Assembly (NCBI RefSeq): GCF_003473485.1
Contig: NC_053043.1
Span: 17,203,001 to 17,267,000 of the forward strand
Direction of reading: 5' to 3'
Source: Medicago truncatula
Lineage: Eukaryota; Streptophyta; Magnoliopsida; Fabales; Fabaceae
Length of the DNA: 64,000 nucleotides
The notes beneath the pieces are model-generated. The model searched no databases and had not been told where the DNA came from. It saw only the letters and a program-made list of their open reading frames with translations. The position numbers and the translations under genes are program-made. Below are positions 33,156 through 43,175 of this stretch, in pieces (position 1 is the stretch's first letter; each line of letters begins with the position of its first letter).

Positions 33156-35954
33156 TGTAACACCCTATTTCTATTAAAGCAATTAAACATACGCATAATT
33201 CATATATTCAAGAAATAGTCGCTACTTTCACCAAATCAAAGAAAAACAAAAGCAAATCAACGGTCAACATGCATGTATTTAAAACTTCATCAGTCGCAGC
33301 AGATACAAATCTCATACATCAACATACATGTCATGTGATCTCAAAAATGCATAAGCATAAAATCTCCAAGTTCAATACATGGACAAAATCTCAAAGTATA
33401 AAAATAATCCAACAAGATCTAGAGCTAACAACAAAACCCTAGATCAGAGCCAACTCTACTGTAAGACCCGATAGCGGAGAGAGCTCCCACTATCCACCAA
33501 CCTCAAGAAAACACCAAGCTACTAGTCATGCACAACGTCTACTCACTCATACAAGCAAGTAGGCGGTTAAAACCACTGGGAGTGAGTATTACATCAACAT
33601 AATCAATAACAAGATAAGCAGGAATAACATATACAATTTTGTGTATGAATCATAATAGATAATTTCCATACATACATCATCACCGTAATCCAAGTCTCTC
33701 CGACCTATATATTCAATGAACACATCATCATTAAAAATCATCATTCACAAAATTAGTCATAACATGACATAACAATCCATCAAATACAAACATCACCTTT
33801 AATCACTTACAACCACAAGTACATCAAATAATTTCACAACTAGGACTCATGCCACAACATGATATGATCCTAAACACAACTCTATATGCATGCGGTACCG
33901 ATCTCACCAATATTCAGGTCGTCGCCCATGATGCCGACAGAACATCATAATCATCACCAATATCATCACCATTTAGATATATAAAAATATCCGTCTCCAT
34001 CACTCATGTATGCATGAACATATGACTCAACAACAATGCATATGTTCACACAACAATTCACCAAATTCTCACCAATATTATTTGCATTTATGCAATCACA
34101 CCAATAATTCATCACCACATACATTATCAATACCATATCATAATAGCAATATATATGGACTCACCAATATCATCTCATCATTACAATATTTCTCATATAT
34201 CAAATAAGAGAACATACAACACCCCATGTTAATATCATATCAAACATAACAACATTCAACCGTACATCTCCATTTCCAAAGTAAACCAATTAAAGTTCAA
34301 AGGAACCACTCTCATTTATTTCCAAAAATTCAATAATCATTAAACAACATTAATCTCATTCCATTTCTTAAGAAAAATCACATTCCGAAAAAATCGACAT
34401 TTTAAGTAACTTTCCAAATCAAATCTCAATTTCACAAACCAAGTTCCAAATGCTCTAAAACCTTCAATTGAACTTATAATGAACAGACTTTGAAGTTTAG
34501 AAACTACCCATAAGGTTTGGGTTGACTTAGAACAATTATGCGGAATTTTCGTAAAGTTTTATTAAAACCTCTTTAGATTGTTTTCTTCATAACTCAAGAA
34601 CAAAACATTATTTCCAAGTCAAACCAAAGCCAATGGAATGCCAACTCAATTGTCTAAAATTTTCATGTTAAAATCAAAAGCCAAAACAAAACATGAACGA
34701 GTGAAAGCGACGCAAAACGCGAAAACCGGGGATGCTGCAACTGGGCAGCTCGCCTTGCGAGTGAAGGTTGCTTGCCATGGCTAGCTATTACAGTAGCTGC
34801 TCGCCACTAGCTCGCCTCACGAGTTGTGACAGGTTGCAGAAAATTATATTTTACGTGAAAAATCCATTTTCACCCCCAAAATCCCAATTTTTGACTTTGC
34901 ATTACCCAAATTCGATTCCAAAGTGTATTCAAACGTTTCTCAACATGAAAAGACACTCAATTACATATAACTAATTGAATCAAACATCATTTTAAACAAA
35001 ATCACCATTTGACTCATTTTTGTAAAACAACCAACAACATCTCATTTTCTCAACAACAATCATGATATATGAACATATAAGCCATAATTCATAATCAACA
35101 ATATATCTCAGCAACAACAACATCAATTGAAACTTGATTCACACCTCAATTCAACAACAACATGTCATAAGTCATCAATTAAGCATAATTTCACAACAAC
35201 CCATTTTCATACATTATGAACATGTTATTTCATCACCAACAATTCATTTATGATGCAATTAACATACTCAATCTTATCACCAAAACAAGAGCACGAAAAT
35301 TAGAGATTGGGTTCATATGAATTCTCACTCAATTAAGCACTTTTTCATACAAACCAAGAAAAATTGCAAACAAACAATTATGATTATGATGAAGACTAAC
35401 CCCCTTACTTTAGGTTATGATTAATCCAAACTTAGACTTCACTTTAACTCCTAATTTCTTCAATCTTCAAGTTTCGCCCTTTCTCTAACCCTTGTTCTTC
35501 CTTTCTCCCACTTTCTCTCTCTACCTCTCTCTAACTTTATAAAATGAAATGAATGAATGAATTTCTCTCCAAGTTTTAAGTTTAGGTGTGTTCCCACTCA
35601 ATTGGGCTCAATTCTAGACGCTAATGGGCTTAACCCATTGTAACATAATTCTAAAAAGTTTCTATACACTCAACGGTAATTACTAACAACAGTAAAATAT
35701 AATCAACGGTCACTAAACAGTAAAAACTAATCACTACACTAGTAACTTGGTAAAATAATGGTTCTCACTAAACATTAAAAATTAATTCTCACCAAAATTA
35801 CCATTTTACCCTTACCAGCCAAATGACCAAAATACCCTCCTAATACGGTAATCCACGAAAATGCACCCAATGATGATTAATACACACAAGCACAAATAAT
35901 CACATAATAATTAATTAAAAAATAAATCTAGCGAAAAATCGGGCTGTTATAACA
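33156..35954 (-). mobile_element. 2.8-kb LTR-like block, non-coding
   Basis: Starts TGTAACACCCTATTTC and ends AATCGGGCTGTTATAACA, giving TG...CA ends of the kind seen in plant Gypsy LTRs. Read on the minus strand it begins TGTTATAACAGCCCG and holds a leader-like part rich in GAGAGAG near 35520. No domain could be read in any frame. A GC-richer core at 34730-34830 repeats GCTCGCC and CGAGT words. No clear 5-base duplication was found. Probably a solo LTR or large non-autonomous element. Confidence 0.55.
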
Positions 35955-36421
35955 TTCAACTCGTTCCCACCAAATTAATAATTGATCACATAGAAAGCAA
36001 AGCTCCATTTTTACTCACAGATTGAGATATGTTAAGTTGTACGGTAAAAGTAATAATTATATTTTATCTTACATATAACTAGAAATAAATTATGTCGTAA
36101 GTCACAATGTGTTTTATCAAATATTAACAATTTGTATAGGCGAACATTGGTACGGATTCTTCAAGGCGCACACACATCAAGACTATAATTGAGAGACGTT
36201 ATGCAGTAAGAGATAGATACCTCCATTAGTAATTGTTCTGTTAATAAAACCAAGGTTATTAACTCATTTGTACTAATCATGGACTTTAATGTTATTATAA
36301 GGCGAGACCCTTATTGTGGGAGACCAAAACATGAAGTAAATAATTTCTTTTATTTAAAAAATGTTTGAAGGATCGTTATCGTGTAAACTTTTATGTTTTG
36401 CATTTTTTTACTATAGTTATG

Positions 36422-37121
36422 TAGGGGTGTTCATGGGTTGGGTCAACCCAGAAAATCCGATCAAACCCACCCAAAAAACAAAAAAAAAAAGGGTTGGGTT
36501 GGGTAATTGAGTGGATATGGTTTCTAAAAATTAAAAACACATACAAATAAATGGGTTTCAGGTAAAACCAGACCCAAACCCAAAAAACCCACTTACCCAA
36601 TAATGTTAATATTTTTTTATCTTTATTTTCACATGGTAGAAGAAAGTTATATTTCCAAAACATACACATTGTACCCTATATATTAAAAATCAAAACATAC
36701 TAGAGTTACAAATTAATATGTTGCACTTTTTGGTTATTTTGATATTAATGCAATTTTATGTCATGCAATTTTAATTTGTTGCAAGTATTTTATGATGAAG
36801 TTTATTATTTGATATTATATGATGCATAAAATTATAGTAAAATAAGTTAAACATTTTTTTTAAGAAAATTAATAAGTTGAGTACTATTTTAAATCAAAAT
36901 TACGAGAACTTGTTATTTAGTCATTTAATTTTAAAAAAATAGAAAAATAAGTTGGGTAACCCATTACCCAATCCAACCCAACCCAAAAATTAGTGAGTTT
37001 GCCCAAACTCACTCAATAGTATAACGGATGATTATTTTACCTCACCCAAACTGGAGTACTCTATTTGGTTTGGTCTTGGGTTTGACCAAATTCAACCCAA
37101 ACCCATCCACAAACACCCCTA
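36422..37121. mobile_element. hAT-type non-autonomous element with 8-bp target duplication
   Basis: The ends are TAGGGGTGTTCATGGGTTGG and the complement of CCCATCCACAAACACCCCTA. The flanks TAGTTATG (36414-36421) and TAGCTATG (37122-37129) form an 8-base duplication with one mismatch, typical of hAT elements. The arms are rich in CCCAACCC words on one side and their complement on the other. No transposase is present in its 700 bases. Confidence 0.82.
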
Positions 37122-37179
37122 TAGCTATGTGGTTTTAGGTCTGATATTTGGTAACCTGATTCGAGAGAAGAAATTGAAA

Positions 37180-37480
37180 TGGACGTCAAATATGTATGTG
37201 AAGAAACACAAACGACACTTGAAGTTTTACGTAAGTCTATGGAGAAGATAAAGGGTCAGTACAAACATGTATGCATTTAATTCATGTTTCTTTTTTTGTA
37301 ATTATTAGTTATTAATGATGGAGGTTTAAAAACTAAATACAATGCGTTATTTTTCTAATTATGTATTCAGTAACCTATATTTTGAAGTTTTACGTAAGTC
37401 TATGGATAAATTTTTTTTTTTGAAAGATGAAGGTTCAGTACAAACATGTATGCAACATGATGCAATCACATTCAAAAGTA
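37180..37480. repeat. Small dispersed repeat (partner near 40490-40690)
   Basis: The lines TTTACGTAAGTCTATGGA and GTACAAACATGTATGCATTT followed by TTATTAGTTATTAATGA are shared with 40490-40690, and part is repeated again at about 37385-37455. Nature unknown. Confidence 0.55.
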
Positions 37481-37826
37481 GCAATTGCAATTCAACAATA
37501 TATATTATGTGGTTGTAACTTTGTATTTTGGGTGGATTTATTAGTTCATAGTTATTCATGTGATGCTTAAATGTCTAGTATTGATGTTATCAGATTATAT
37601 TTCATTTTAACAGCTACAATTTTGTCATGTTTCAGTTTTTTTGTTTTACAACAGAAATTGAAATTTGTGAACCCTGACCATCTTGAATTGTGATCTTTAA
37701 TTTGATTAGTAACATTTTCTGACTTGGGGTTTTGTATTATGTCTGAAATGTAAACTCAAAGTTAGCATAAAAGTTAGAACATGAATTAACCATTATGTTT
37801 TACAATACTTTCTTTTCATAATTTAT

Positions 37827-38195
37827 GTGCATATGAAGTTTTTCAACAACTCTTGGCATGAATGGGTACTCGGCGTTACCGATCGTGGATTGATTTCTCG
37901 ACCAGTGAAAAATGTTGCAATCCTTGGTGGAGGACTAATGAACTTAGGAATAGCTACGACTTTAATTCTTAGTAATTATCTTGTAATCTTAAAAGAAGTA
38001 AATGAAAAATTTCTAGAAGCATGTGTTAATAGAGTTAAAGGTGAGAAAATATTCTTGCAAACTGGCTCTTGATGCTTTAATTTAAAAATATATGAACTCG
38101 TTTTCTCATGTAACATTTTTCTTTATGTAACAAATTTACAAAGCCATGTCAAGAAAGGCAAATGACTAAGGAAAAGTTTGAAAAGATAGAGGTAT
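37827..38195 (+). pseudogene. Peroxisomal multifunctional protein (MFP2/AIM1-like) fragment
   Basis: The reading GVTDRGLISRPVKNVAILGG, then GLMNLGIATTLILSNYLVIL and KEVNEKFLEACVNRV, matches the start of the L-3-hydroxyacyl-CoA dehydrogenase part of plant MFP2/AIM1, enzymes of peroxisomal fatty-acid beta-oxidation. A donor-like AAAG/GTGAG follows. About 75 bases later the next exon resumes (SHVKKGK, then TKEKFEKIE with a one-base shift at about 38160) and ends at another GTATGA donor. It is therefore a genomic, intron-bearing fragment of two partial exons. The NAD loop, normally GGGLMGSG, reads GGGLMNLG. No other part of the gene is nearby. Confidence 0.85.
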
Positions 38196-38199
38196 GAGT

Positions 38200-39050
38200 C
38201 ATCAGTTGTTAGCCTTTGCCTTGTTAAAATTTTGGTAAAATTGATAGAACAATACATTATAATTTTAACCACTAGTTATTGTTTAAATAGTACCCGAACA
38301 CGCTATAGCGCCGCTATTAACATCATAGCTATACATTGTAATATCATACCTTTGTTGACATTGCCATTGAAGAGGAGCCTCTTGCACCAAATTATCACCA
38401 CTACAGAAACACACACACACAAAGTCAAAACCCAATTAAAAAATCAATTAAAAAACTCAATTTTAAGCACATTCATACAAATACAAATTAATCAGAATCA
38501 CATAAACCCTAATTTAATTGATCACTCTAAAAAACTCAAATCCATTGATTCCTGTGTAAAATTTAGGTCTTAGCAACATAATCTTAAGTTTATCATTCTA
38601 AAACAGTTAATTAATCATTGTCAGATTACAATTATCATGCAAACGTACAGACATAAGGCTATTTGTTCTGTCCCAATTATGAAGAATAAATTATGTCCAA
38701 AAAGTGCAGACATAAGAACAATGCAGCATACTAGATTTTGTAGAGAACTTCTCATCCTATAATTTCATTACAATTCAGACTATGAGTCAAGTATTGCACC
38801 CATAATCAAGCCATAACAAGTTACTTCTTTTGTTATGATAATGCAGGGAATAAAAGTTATTAATTCCCAATTTTAAGTCTTAAAACAGGAAAATTTCACA
38901 AAGCTGTTGAGATAGAGGAACTGCAAATCTAGCATAATCAATTTTATAATCATGTCTTCTGCAAATTGTAATACTACTCCAGATGATAGTAGAGATATTG
39001 TTGAAACCAAATTGCAATGCAGTCACAATAGGAATGAATTCTGCTATATA
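38200..39050. other. Intergenic, nothing recognised
   Basis: AT-rich sequence with a C-poor, A-rich stretch near 38400-38520. No gene or element is supported. Confidence 0.5.
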
Positions 39051-39134
39051 TCAATCCATTATTCTATCCTTAGAGAAGAAAAACAGCTCAACACAACAAG
39101 CCAACCAATTTGAATTAAAACTAAATAACCCCCA

Positions 39135-40151
39135 AATTAAAAATACCCCCAACTGTCTGTAGCATAAATCAGGGCGAACCATGTGTACTTGAAAAAAGTT
39201 AATGCATGGTACCACCACATATCTTAGAATCAGCTGGTCCTCAATATCTCTAGGCACCTGCAGCCTATCAGAACTGTATGGCATTCACTTTATATTCTCC
39301 ATGATATCAATTTGCAACTGTTCAACAGTTTTTCTCTTAATCGATGTATTGAATTGTTTGGCGATCACGTCTATCCACCCGAGAGATAAAGGGAAATCAG
39401 TTGGCAAGTTTGGAATCTTTTCCTGCGTTAGGCAAGGGAAACGCTCCAACGCGAATACGGTCAAAGCTAAGCTAAAACAACACATATTTGATTTTCCTCC
39501 ATCTTTAACTATATAAGCCAAATCATTCTTTATGTGGGCCAACACTGCTGTTCCCCAAGCATAGTTTTTTACCGTCTCACCCAAAAGAGGTAGATAGTAT
39601 GGGTGACAGATCCTTGACCGGGAAGGGAACAAAACATTTGCGAAACAGTAAAATACAAAAGCTTTTGCCCTAATCCCTGCATTCGCAGTAAATCCAATAC
39701 CAGGGCTTTCAAAGTGAGCTAACAATTTTTTTGGATCAACTCCACCTTTCAACCTTATTTTACTGTCACCTTTAAAGAAATTCTCCGCAACATTTCTTTC
39801 TAAACCTAAATTTGTTTCCACGACTTCGACACTATTATTACGTACATTTCCCGACACCGCCATCCCATTGATGGGAAGTCCGGTGATGTAAGGGATGTCC
39901 TGCAGTCCAAAATCCAAATGAACCACATTCGCACCATTTTCAAATACAAAACACTCAGTTTCAACATTATAATTGTTCACGAGAGCATTTATAATATGCA
40001 AGGGTAACGACAAATCCCCTGTTAGAGTCAGCAACTTTTCGCGGAGCTTCACCAAGAATCCAAAACCCATTTCTTCGACTTTTTGTTTAACACTATCATC
40101 TATTGTCCATTTCTTGATATTATTTAAATGCAAGTCGGAAGATGTTATCAT
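39135..40151 (-). pseudogene. Plant mobile domain (MAIN-like) protein with premature stop
   Basis: From the ATG at 40151 a frame of 288 residues runs to a TGA at 39285. It shows the plant mobile domain order: GFGFLVKLREKLLTLTGDLS, a helical part (IINALVNNYNVETECFVF), the signature LDFGLQDIPYITGLPINGMA, then LLGETVKNYAWGTAVLAHIK and LALTVFALERFPCL. The same frame continues after the TGA with MPYSSDRLQVPRD and VVPCINFFQVHMVRPDLCYR, the usual next part, where family members have Trp at the stop position (a WxPY line). So a Trp codon has probably become TGA. The protein could survive as a truncated form, but a pseudogene is likelier. MAIN/MAIL proteins act in meristem maintenance and silencing, and the domain is also carried by transposons; which type this is cannot be told. 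Confidence 0.75.
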
Positions 40152-40354
40152 CTCTAGCTAACCAAAAAAAACAAAAGTTAAATACTAATAAACCTTATGC
40201 AACCACACTTGGCACCAGTGGCAGAGCCAGGATTATATTGGAGCCTGGGCACAATTTTAATTACAAATTTTTTTTGGCTAGCATAAGTCAAATAAGAAAA
40301 ATGCAGCAAAACAGAAAAAATCAGCAAAACATGAGTAGAATAAAAGGGATGAAA

Positions 40355-40485
40355 TATAACATACCAATAGTGTACTACTGTAGTGTACTACTAAATATAA
40401 CCCAAAACCTAAGCACCAAACCACAAAACAGGCAAAAATTGAAATTATAACATACCAATAGTGTACTACTGTAGTGTACTAAATT
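40355..40485. repeat. Direct repeat pair
   Basis: The line AACATACCAATAGTGTACTA with CTGTAGTGTACTA occurs twice about 90 bases apart (near 40358 and 40449). It lies beside a segment starting TGGCAGAGCCAGGATTATAT near 40220 that looks like a mobile-element end. Confidence 0.6.
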
Positions 40486-41311
40486 GAAATTTTTTTTGGT
40501 AAGGAGAAAAAATTTATGTAAGTCTATGGAGAATATTAAGGGTCGGTACAAACATGTATGCATTTAATTCATGTTTTCTTGGTAATTATTAGTTATTAAT
40601 GACGAAGGTTTAAAAACTAAACACAATGCATTATTTTTTAATTATGTATTCTGTAACCTATAGTTTATAACTTGTAAATGTATCAAGGTAAGAAAAAAAT
40701 AAAGAGAAACTTATTGAAATATATATAATCATCATTTCAAATAATCTCGTTTTCTTTTTCATTTCTTACTTAAAATATTCATATGTTTAATATTTTTATT
40801 TACACATTAGTTTTATGATTAGTTGTTGAATTGTAACTTTACTGTTTTCTCTTTTTCTCTATTGTATTATCAAATCAACAAATTTTCCGAATACGAAAAC
40901 TAGTTTGTAAACACTCAATACTTGTTAATACACATGGGTTTGTAACATTGTGTTACAATGTGTATTTTTGGCCTATTTATACAATTTTTAAATTTATTTT
41001 ACTTTCAACTTTTCAATCTTCTTTATCACACACAACCTCCATTTTTCTCCAAATATTTTCAAGGATGCGTATTTTTGGTCCATCTGTACCTTTGGTAAGA
41101 AGAATAATTGTTCTTTATTCATAATGCCTGTTATAATTCTATAAATAGCAAGAAATATATTTAAGGCTAAAAAAATTATCAAGCATCTTAATCACTTATA
41201 AGTTATCATTATGTTAAAAATCTTCTTACCTCATTTGATATATATGTGCCAATTTAACCCTTCAATGACACAATAGGTGCTGATAAAATATCATCCTTAC
41301 AATGAACCAAA

Positions 41312-41312
<1 letters not shown>

Positions 41313-41369
<57 letters not shown>
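41313..41369. repeat. (AT)n microsatellite
   Basis: About 56 bases of AT/TA dinucleotide, about 80 bases upstream of the TATA box of glycine-rich copy 5, where other copies have a short ATATATTTTATTTTT stretch. Confidence 0.95.
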
Positions 41370-41372
<3 letters not shown>

Positions 41373-41447
41373 TTTTTTATTGTACAATATATATTATCTA
41401 ATCATGTTCTTTTCATTCTTAATTTATATATTTTGTTCAATGTTGAT

Positions 41448-41456
41448 TATAAATAG
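41448..41456 (+). promoter_or_regulatory. TATA box of glycine-rich copy 5
   Basis: TATAAATAG, 59 bases before the ATG. Upstream DNA from about 41130 still resembles the family promoter block (for example ATCTTAATCACTTATAAG and CAATTTAACCCTTCAAT). Confidence 0.7.
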
Positions 41457-41506
41457 CCGTTGGTTGTATCCATATTTGACTATAATATACTCTTAGGTGA
41501 TCAAAG

Positions 41507-41939
41507 ATGAAAACCAATCAATTTATTTTAATTTTCTTCCATTGTGCCCTTATTTTTATCTTTATTGTTGAAATTAAGTCATCTAAAGATGAGAATGAAT
41601 GTATGTAAACATAAATAGTACGCATAATTGCTTTCTTCATTTATTTATTATACTTAATGAAAAATTATTTGTTGATTTGTAGTTGGTGTAATAGAAGAAT
41701 CTAAACCAAAGATTGGGATAGATGGTTGGAGATTCTGGAGAGACAAAGAAGATGGGCAAAATGGAGGTGCCCAGGGAAAAAGTGAACAAAATGGACATGG
41801 AAGAGACAATGAAAGTGGAAGAGACAACGAAAGTGGACGAAGGGGTGGAGGCCGGAGAAGTTGGGGAGATTGGGGGCGTTGGCGTGATTGGGGACCTGGC
41901 ATAGGCGGCCTAAAAGGAGGGCGTTGGGGACGTAAATGA
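41507..41939 (+). CDS. Nodule-specific glycine-rich secreted protein (copy 5, intact)
   Basis: Exons 41507-41600 and 41683-41939 join in phase 1 across an 82-base GT-AG intron to give 116 residues. The signal peptide is MKTNQFILIFFHCALIFIFI. The mature part begins FGVIEESKPKIGIDGW and holds a Gly/Arg/Ser/Asn repeat (GRDNESGRDNESGR), then a Trp/Gly/Arg-rich tail (SWGDWGRWRDWGPG and GGRWGRK). Intron position and exon 1 length (94 bases) equal those of the gene at 14958, but the sequence is clearly diverged, so it is an older paralog separated from the cluster by about 26 kb. The tail is more basic than that of copy 4. Probably secreted, with nodule-linked expression by family; its activity is unknown. 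Confidence 0.88.
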
Positions 41940-43175
41940 AAATCAGTCGCATGCATGTATATTGTATCCCATGCACTATGTAAAGTAAAAGCATGAATTC
42001 TATCTTACTTCATGCCTAGTCAATAATAGAAGCAATGTAGTATAGTGTACATCCCTAAATACTATAGCAACAATGTACTTTGATGATTATTTATGAATGT
42101 GTTTAGTTTTGTGCATTATTCTATTTGTCCGACGTTACATGTGTATGGTATAACATGTTTGTATTATTTCCTTAGATTTCGACACAGCACTCATACCGCT
42201 ACACGGCTATCTGCAATTGACTACATAGCTTCCAACACATTTTATTCAATCTATAGTTTGTTACACTTTAAGCTGTGAGCCATTTTTTTCTCTCTTAGTA
42301 TGTTATCAATATTGCTTGCTTGATATGTTGGTCAATGATTCATTTTATATTTTTGGAGTTTATGTTTATAGGTTGATTGATAAGAGAAAAAGTAGAAGAT
42401 AATTTTTTGATGAATTTCTGTAATTTTTTTTATGAAGTAATGAGTTTTCGGATGATTTCTTTGGATATAATTGAAATTTTATTTTACTTAAAAGATATTT
42501 TGGTCATTTTTATGTAACCAGACTTTTTTGGGGTGTGACTAGTAATTTTAATAAGATATTGGTCTATTCTGCCCAAAAAATAACACATTGTTATTAGTTT
42601 TGAAATGACCTTGTATTTTTTAAGCCTAAATTTAAAATTCAGTTTAGATCTTAGTAGAAGAATTTTTCACCAAGTGGATGAATATTGCAATCAATATCTT
42701 CATTTTCTTTGCATGGCAGTAAACTTTCTGTCTCATTCAACTTTCCATGCTACTAGGTTATGTAGTTCTTACACAATTATAAGCAAACAAATATTTACAA
42801 AATGTGCAGCATGAAAAGTTAAAATGTATTCAATTTACATAAAGTTCTAGACATTAACTAATTAACCATATTTCATTCCCTCCTCTAATTAACCATCAAG
42901 GTATTAGTAAAGTTTTTTTTCAGTTATATTCTAATATCAAAGCTAGACTAATTCACATTGCTTCTTCTTCTCTTCACAAAGTTAGTACTAATCAGTTATA
43001 ATTTTGCAGGTTAGCAAAAATAAAACATGTGATACTATATTTACATCTTGCTTCTATTCTCTTATCAAACTTCAAATGCCTCTATCACAGTTCTGACATG
43101 TGAACTCTCAGATGAACAAATTGAGAGAGAGCAATATGCACAGAGAAATTCGATGGCTGACTCAGGACTTGGTTG
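41940..43175. other. Intergenic between glycine-rich copy 5 and the receptor kinase
   Basis: AT-rich, no coding unit supported. The part from about 42820 on is probably the 3' UTR and flank of the minus-strand kinase gene. Confidence 0.5.
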
